Shown here in pieces: positions 44,641 through 49,134 of a stretch of 49,134 bases of DNA. The DNA is taken from the NCBI GenBank assembly GCA_026260175.1, contig JAKCWW010003305.1, forward strand, positions 1 through 49,134, read 5' to 3'. This DNA is from Reticulitermes lucifugus (Eukaryota; Arthropoda; Insecta; Blattodea; Rhinotermitidae). The translations under genes and the position numbers were made by a program. How positions within the stretch are numbered: the first letter of the stretch is position 1; each line of letters opens with the position of its first letter. The notes below the pieces were generated by a model. That model ran no database searches and had not been told where the DNA came from. It worked only from the letters and a program-made list of their open reading frames with translations.

Positions 44641-45041
44641 ATTAGTTTTACTTTCAACTACTGCACAAAGCTTAGTTACTGCAGTGCAGAACGATCACTC
44701 ATATAGTAGACATCGTTTATCAAAACTTTCGATCTCCACTCCACCAAAAACAGGAGATATTTTTACTGCAAGATGTTTGGAGACAGCCTTTTGCGTTTTT
44801 ACAGCTTAAATTTTAATACTTCACTTCTATTGTAACCTGAATAATGTTTAGTAATTCTGTACATCAATTGACTGCTGTATAATACTGGTGTATATATATA
44901 TGTTTACCATTTACTGAAACATGATACGCTGCCTGTGTCTTTATAATATTACAGATCCCTGATGATGGTTACATAGGGTGGCCGAAACATGTAGGAGCGC
45001 AATAACTAATCTTTGTGCAGTAGTTGGAAATAAAAACTAAT
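44641..45041 (+). mobile_element. Foldback element with the best hammerhead-like motif
   Basis: Terminal arms: ATTAGTTTTACTTTCAACTA (44641), then CTGCACAAAGCTTAGTTACTGC. In reverse from 45041 they read ATTAGTTTTTATTTCCAACTACTGCACAAAG and onward. The plus strand carries an intact CTGATGA (44959-44965). It is followed by U, a six-pair hairpin GGTTAC(ATAGG)GTGGCC, then GAAA (44984-44987) and CATGTAGG. Arm wording CCAACTACTGCACAAAG is shared with the elements at 18139 and 19737. The right arm points away from the gene, and the left arm lies about 600 bp upstream of its start codon. Confidence 0.8.
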
Positions 45042-45239
45042 TTGTAGTAGACGGAGTGTTTTTACTGCGTGGTAGGAACTTAGCCTTTACATGTAATTCA
45101 GGTTAAGTTTCGTCTTTAAAGTTTTAACAGTGCTGTATCATGTTTTATATGGTGTAGAATGATAGGAGTATTGTGAGTGTCAGCCAGGGGCCTTTGTGTC
45201 TTCTAAAGAAAACTCCTGTACGACATCTAAGTTTTCCGC
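45042..45239. other. Unassigned spacer between foldback elements
   Basis: Nothing recognised. Confidence 0.4.
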
Positions 45240-45416
45240 TGTCGTATAGTTGAGGCCTTCATCCTTCAGGGACGTTACGCGGCGTCAGTTAACAGCTTGT
45301 TACTGGAGCGCTTACCCTTTAAGATGTGATCGGTAGGCTGTCCCAAAATGACGGTTACCAGCCGCCAACCTACGCCGCCTAACATCCTAGAACAGCGAAG
45401 TCTTCAGAAGTCATGT
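45240..45416. mobile_element. Degenerate foldback, possible relative of element D
   Basis: GGGACGTTACGCGGCGTCAG on the left (about 45269) resembles GGGATATTACGCGGCGTCGC of element D. On the right, 'gccgcctaacatcctagaacagcgaag' and a final TCATG resemble its right arm. The arms still mirror each other in part but are heavily diverged. Confidence 0.45.
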
Positions 45417-45689
45417 AATTTGATTGAACGGACATGAAATCTGCTGCCAGCGTAGTCGAAATTGGAAACGATCATTTTCCGAACGAGGACTAGGAGACAC
45501 GCATTTCTGCTCTGTCAGTTTAACGGGCATTTCATAAAATTAAGTGCATACATGTCGTATTGGGTAGACCCGACTCTTTGTCTGCCTGTCGGTTTACAAA
45601 TACTCCACCCTGTATGAAATAATTTGACTCAGTTCTGTAGGCCTTTGACGATGTTTTATTCAGAAGGGCTTTAGACTTTGTGTTGTGGT
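45417..45689. other. Unassigned intergenic DNA
   Basis: Nothing recognised. Confidence 0.4.
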
Positions 45690-45860
45690 ATATTATTAAA
45701 CACTAGATTTTGGAGGCCGGCTCTGCTTCCATCCTCAGGTTCTAACCTATCTGTTGAACCCAGTGCCTGAGAGTAGCTCTATCTAATGGGTTCGGCATAA
45801 ATGTTTGTCCTGAGGATGGAAACAGAGTCGGATTCCGAAAGGTCGTGTTTTAATTATATA
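45690..45860 (+). mobile_element. Foldback element with CTGAGGA..GAAA motif
   Basis: The left arm (about 45690-45741) ends GGCTCTGCTTCCATCCTCAG. The right arm (about 45803-45860) starts CCTGAGGATGGAAACAGAGT and mirrors it out to the AT-rich ends. The plus strand gives CTGAGGA, U, GGAA...TTCC, GAAA, then GGTCGTG, the same layout as the other motif copies. Confidence 0.65.
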
Positions 45861-45893
45861 ATAAATAATTATTTATTATATAATTAAAACACG
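45844..45893. repeat. Perfect 50-bp palindrome
   Basis: CGTGTTTTAATTATATAATA begins the left half and its exact reverse complement ends the right half, with no loop. It overlaps the right end of the foldback element, as if the tip of a second, oppositely oriented copy were fused there. Confidence 0.97.
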
Positions 45894-46181
45894 ATATATC
45901 ATGGGCAAATTTCAAATAAGCACATTTATTCTGCATTTGTTTTATATTTCATACTAAAATATATTGACAAAATAATGAATACCGTTCCAATTTGAAAGAT
46001 TTGGACTACCCTTTACATTAAAGTCCAAATACATATTTAAATTAAATTTAATAACTATTCAAACGACTGGATGTCTCCGGATGATCCTATCGTATGCAGT
46101 TTCATCATGAAAGGCTCTCTTGTATGATATTAAAATTATCTCTGTTATGATCACCAAATCACATTTTTCTGGTTTGTGAAG
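45894..46181. other. Unassigned intergenic DNA
   Basis: AT-rich, nothing recognised. Confidence 0.4.
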
Positions 46182-46262
46182 CCGTGTGGCTTGGTGGATA
46201 GGTACCAGACTTCCCTGAATATCGAGGCACCAGGTTCCCCCGAAACATTGGTATCTACGAAA
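46182..46262 (+). mobile_element. Decayed tRNA-like SINE head (tRNA-Arg-like)
   Basis: GCCGTGTGGCTTGGTGGATA followed by CCAGACTTCC fits a tRNA D-arm and anticodon-stem layout of the tRNA-Arg type (compare GTGGCCTAATGGATAAGGC). CCAGGTTCCCCC occupies the T-arm position, but the invariant GGTTCGAnTCC is broken, so it is not a working tRNA gene. The body of a SINE could not be traced. Confidence 0.45.
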
Positions 46263-47265
46263 CTACACGGTGACAGGTCTCAGAACGTGTTTTTCTTCTA
46301 ATAATTAGCATGGAATTCTAAATTGCACTTTGTGGACACGCGTATAAGGGTCTTATTATTTGATAGAACAAAATTATAAATAAATAAATAAATACGTTAA
46401 TTAATAGAACACTTGACAGAAATGGTTCTGGCATGTTCAGCGAATGGGTGATGATATACTGCCCAAAAGGGCAATGACATGTAGAAGGGACAGGGAAGTC
46501 AGAGACGCCCGAGGGAAAGGCGGGGCGACCGTTGAAGTCAGAACAGAGACTATTGTGTGTTCCGCGAGGCAAAGATGACGATGTTGATGTTAATTTGGAG
46601 ATAAAAACCCAATACTTAATACTGTTGAACTTTATCCTGTACCACTTCCATTCTCACGACATATTTCTCCAAATTCATATTAACGTTACACGTATCAGGC
46701 CTTCAATTGACAATTATATTAAAACGTTCCACCATTGTATATACTGTATATGTTGCATACAAATTTAATAATGTTGGTCACGTGCAAAAACTACGGAAGT
46801 CCTCATTATATGTCAAATATTCCCATTTGATTTCTCTAATTTTTTGTCACATTGAGTAAAAACACCCGTTATTAAAATCCTTTCCTGTAAGTAAGATTCT
46901 GCGTCTTGTAACCATATACAAGTGTGAACAGAATGTGTATGCTACGTTCACAGTTTTCTCAAAGCACTCGACATGATAACATTCTTTAAATCGTAAGGTT
47001 TGACGGTTTAACAGCGCCAGAGAGTATCTTCGTTGATGTGACGACGTCTAGTATGGTAAAATTTACACAATTTCGGAGAATTTGCTGGTTCAGTCTTCAG
47101 AGTGGAAGAGTAAGCCGCTTGGAAGAGGCTGAGGACTGCGCAGCAAGTTCCTCCGACTTTTTTACATTACGTTCTCCTCTTTCTCGATTACTGACAATCT
47201 TATTGTTTTGTACTGTACCTTCATATCATCTTATCTTTAATACTATCTGTCGTCTGGAATTGTGT
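46263..47265. other. Unassigned DNA with an (AAAT)n tract
   Basis: (AAAT)n runs at about 46375-46395. The 84-aa minus frame (46318-46572) and 78-aa plus frame (46532-46768) have no recognised domains. Confidence 0.45.
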
Positions 47266-47540
47266 GGCCGTGCCATGGCTCAGGCGGTTAGTCGCCGGCC
47301 TCCCACCGCGGAGGCCCGGGGTCGATCCCGGGTCGGTCCATGTGGGATTTGTGGTGGGCAAAGTGGCACTGGGACAGATTTTTCCCCGGTTTTCCCCTAT
47401 CAGTTTCTTTCCACCGGTGCTCCATTGCAAGGAAAAACGAAAAAATCAATTAATAATCTTCTTCATAGGGTTGCACAATAAGCCTTCAAGGCTACGGTGC
47501 GTCCGTAGCATCTGCTGCGGGGCCCTTCACGGAAAAAAAA
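47266..47540 (+). mobile_element. tRNA-derived SINE, family B, copy 2
   Basis: It starts GGCCGTGCCATGGCTCAGGC. The tRNA-like head (47266-47338) has A box TGGCTCAGGCGGTTAGTCGC and B-box-like GGGGTCGATCCCGGG. The body then matches copy 1 (1399-1674), with less decay in the head, and ends CCCTTCACGGAAAAAAAA. The 147-aa frame starting at 47038 is a chance fusion of flank and SINE. Confidence 0.9.
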
Positions 47541-48065
47541 TATGAAAATATTATTGTTACCTTGAATTTGCCAACACTGCAAACAGGCAGCTCTACGTTA
47601 ACATGCTGCTGCTTATTAAGTTTTTTAACAAATAAACTCGATTCTTGACACTGCTAATTTATGGAAACGCACTCGGTTAATCAGAGAATGTTCCGTATTT
47701 GATGTCCTGCGTCATGTAAAAGTCAGTCCTTAGCCAGAAGCTTTTATGACTCTCTGTGGGAATTCTGATATTTTTAAAACTAATTGTATTTCCTTAAAAG
47801 ACATAATTATATCTATACAATTTTTATTTTGTGTATACCACTTGTTCTACTGTGCACTGTAGTATTTATTTTGTTTTGTATTTCTTTCTATTTTTTATTT
47901 ATTCTCAACGTTTGCCTGTAAAAGACTATTCTTTCTGCTGTTCAACCCTAAATTTTTTGTGCTGTATTCCATCCGTATTTGTGACACTTACTACTAAACG
48001 TAATCAGATTTTTCTTCAACGCTGTCTATCCTGGTTGCATCGTCAGCACTTTTGTGTAATAATTT
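47541..48065. other. Unassigned intergenic DNA
   Basis: The 114-aa frame from 47831 runs into the SINE at 48066 and shows no features of its own. Confidence 0.4.
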
Positions 48066-48335
48066 TTGTCACTGGCTGGAAAAACCGGCGTTGGAATCCC
48101 GCCAGGGAAAGAGACTTGTCTGTCCTCCAAAACGTCCAGACCTGCTCTGGGCCTACACATTTTCTTAATAAATGAGTACAGGCGTTCTTACCCTGGGATA
48201 AAACGGCTGGGGCGTGATATTGATTACTCAACACCATCTAGTGCCGAGGTTAAGGAAGAGTAGAGCTATAATCCTAATCTCCCTGGAAGCCTTCATAGCG
48301 TGCACAGGGACAAATTTGCCTTTCTTGTTTAAATA
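48066..48335 (+). mobile_element. tRNA-derived SINE, family A, copy 8
   Basis: A B-box-like CGTTGGAATCCCGCC is near 48089. The A-box part is lost. The body has TTACCCTGGGATAAAACGGC, CCATCTAGTGCCGAGGTTAA, GAAGAGTAGAGCTATAATCC and the 3' end TTCATAGCGTGCACAGGGAC. Confidence 0.8.
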
Positions 48336-48360
48336 GACTGGCCTTGTCTCATGTTCGTTT

Positions 48361-48847
48361 TTAGGCGCCTTCGCAAAATTGAGAAACGCGACTATTAGCT
48401 TCGTCATGTCTGTCTTTCCGTCCGTCCGCATGGAACAATTCGGCTCCCACATGACGGATTTTTATGAAATTTGATTATTTTTGGAAAATCTGTCCAGAGA
48501 ATTCAAGTTTTATTAGAATCTGATAAGAATAACGGGTACTTTACATGAAGACCTATGCAAATTTGTGACAGTATCTCGTTGAATTCTTCTTACAGTGAAA
48601 AATATTTCAGACAACAGTTGTAGGGAAAGTCAAAACACATATTTTATGTTCAATCACTGTTTCCGAAAATTGTGCCGTTTATGAGATAATGTTGGAAAAT
48701 ATGGTAGAGGCAGACAGGCCACAGATGACAATGTATTACGGCGCATACACTTTGCATGCTGGATAAATAAGGCTACAAACACACACTGAGAATATGTAAC
48801 GCTTATTGCTTTTTCATGACAACAATGGTTACTCGAACGTGCTTCAG
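48361..48847 (+). mobile_element. ~500-bp interspersed repeat, unknown family, copy 2
   Basis: Aligns over its whole length with 14314-14814. It starts TTAGGCGCCTTCGCAAAATT and ends ACTCGAACGTGCTTCA, whose reverse TGAAGCACGTTCGAGT mirrors the left end of copy 1 (TTAGGCGCGTTCGA). Internal landmarks: GACTATTAGCTTCGTCATGT, GTTGAATTCTTCTTACAG, CACATATTTTATGTTCAAT. No coding capacity. Confidence 0.65.
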
Positions 48848-49134
48848 TGTTATGTTATTGATATATTTCCTGTCTTGTTTTGTTTTTTTCACGTGTTGTT
48901 GCTTATTTTGTAATTGGCGTTTGGGTTCTTGGGTTATCGCATTAATAAACTAGAAATGAATTAATTTACTGTTGTTTTTGGCGATGTTACAAAGCCGTCA
49001 GTCAAATTACTTGTTCCATATTAAATGCACACGGTCTGATTACCGGGTGCGTAATTATTACCGCACAAGACATGGCGTACAAACCGCAGTTCAGCTGAAA
49101 TGGCAGTGGGGAGGCCACGTATCAAGAATGCATG
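48848..49134. other. Unassigned DNA to the window end
   Basis: Nothing recognised. Confidence 0.4.

Noticed and set aside
46220..46262. Hammerhead-like motif CTGAATA...GAAAC
   Set aside because: Better explained as the middle and T-arm of a decayed tRNA-Arg-like head; no inverted arms surround it.
47266..47338. Functional tRNA gene
   Set aside because: The A and B boxes are SINE promoter remnants; the region continues into the SINE body and lacks a clean tRNA cloverleaf with a closing acceptor stem.
47038..47481. 147-aa frame containing MAQAVSRRPP
   Set aside because: Chance fusion of flanking DNA with a family B SINE; the same peptide type arises from the copy at 1399-1674.

Overview
The window reads as gene-poor, repeat-dense animal nuclear DNA, most likely from an insect. 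It is AT-rich and full of microsatellites, tRNA-headed SINEs, 5'-truncated LINE tails, hAT-type MITEs and foldback elements. No bacterial-style operons are present. The translated repeat signatures (a SINE reading MAQAVSRR..., LINE tails reading RPLGRPRR and TRFGRGY) recall repeats I associate with Blattodea (cockroaches and termites). That placement is from memory and was not tested.

I support one protein-coding gene, at 42987-44033 on the minus strand. It is a 348-residue secreted protein with a signal peptide, a Cys-Cys-rich N-terminal half containing a duplicated module, five N-glycosylation sequons, a Pro/Gln-rich linker and a Gly/Tyr-rich tail. An AATAAA lies about 110 bp past its stop, and a splice-acceptor-like CAG sits directly before its ATG. 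I do not recognise the family.

The rest is mobile or simple-sequence DNA. 1-7 kb: SINEs on both strands, LINE tails, and two foldback elements. 7-14 kb: sparse, with a third SINE family, microsatellites and a 374-bp foldback. 14.3-15.3 kb: a ~500-bp inverted-terminus repeat (second copy at 48.4 kb), then a 58-bp near-perfect inverted repeat around an N gap. 17-20 kb: SINE, LINE tail and two strong foldbacks. 22-25 kb: two MITEs with imperfect 8-bp target duplications and a 22-copy, 32-bp minisatellite with no length variation. 25.7-35 kb: foldbacks and three LINE relics, including a dead reverse transcriptase. 36.3-36.6 kb: a large (CAC/ATC) tract. 38.6-45.9 kb: foldbacks, one nearly perfect, flanking the gene. 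46-49 kb: SINEs and the second ~500-bp repeat.

The most interesting signal is a set of about ten short inverted-repeat elements. Several share an arm motif of the form CCAAC-(t/a)A-(n)-TGCAC. Many carry a motif CTGAnGA-(T)-short hairpin-GAAAC(A/G)TG that resembles a hammerhead ribozyme core, sometimes one in each arm. Such cores are described for Penelope-like retroelements. These copies carry an extra U before helix II, so activity is unproven.
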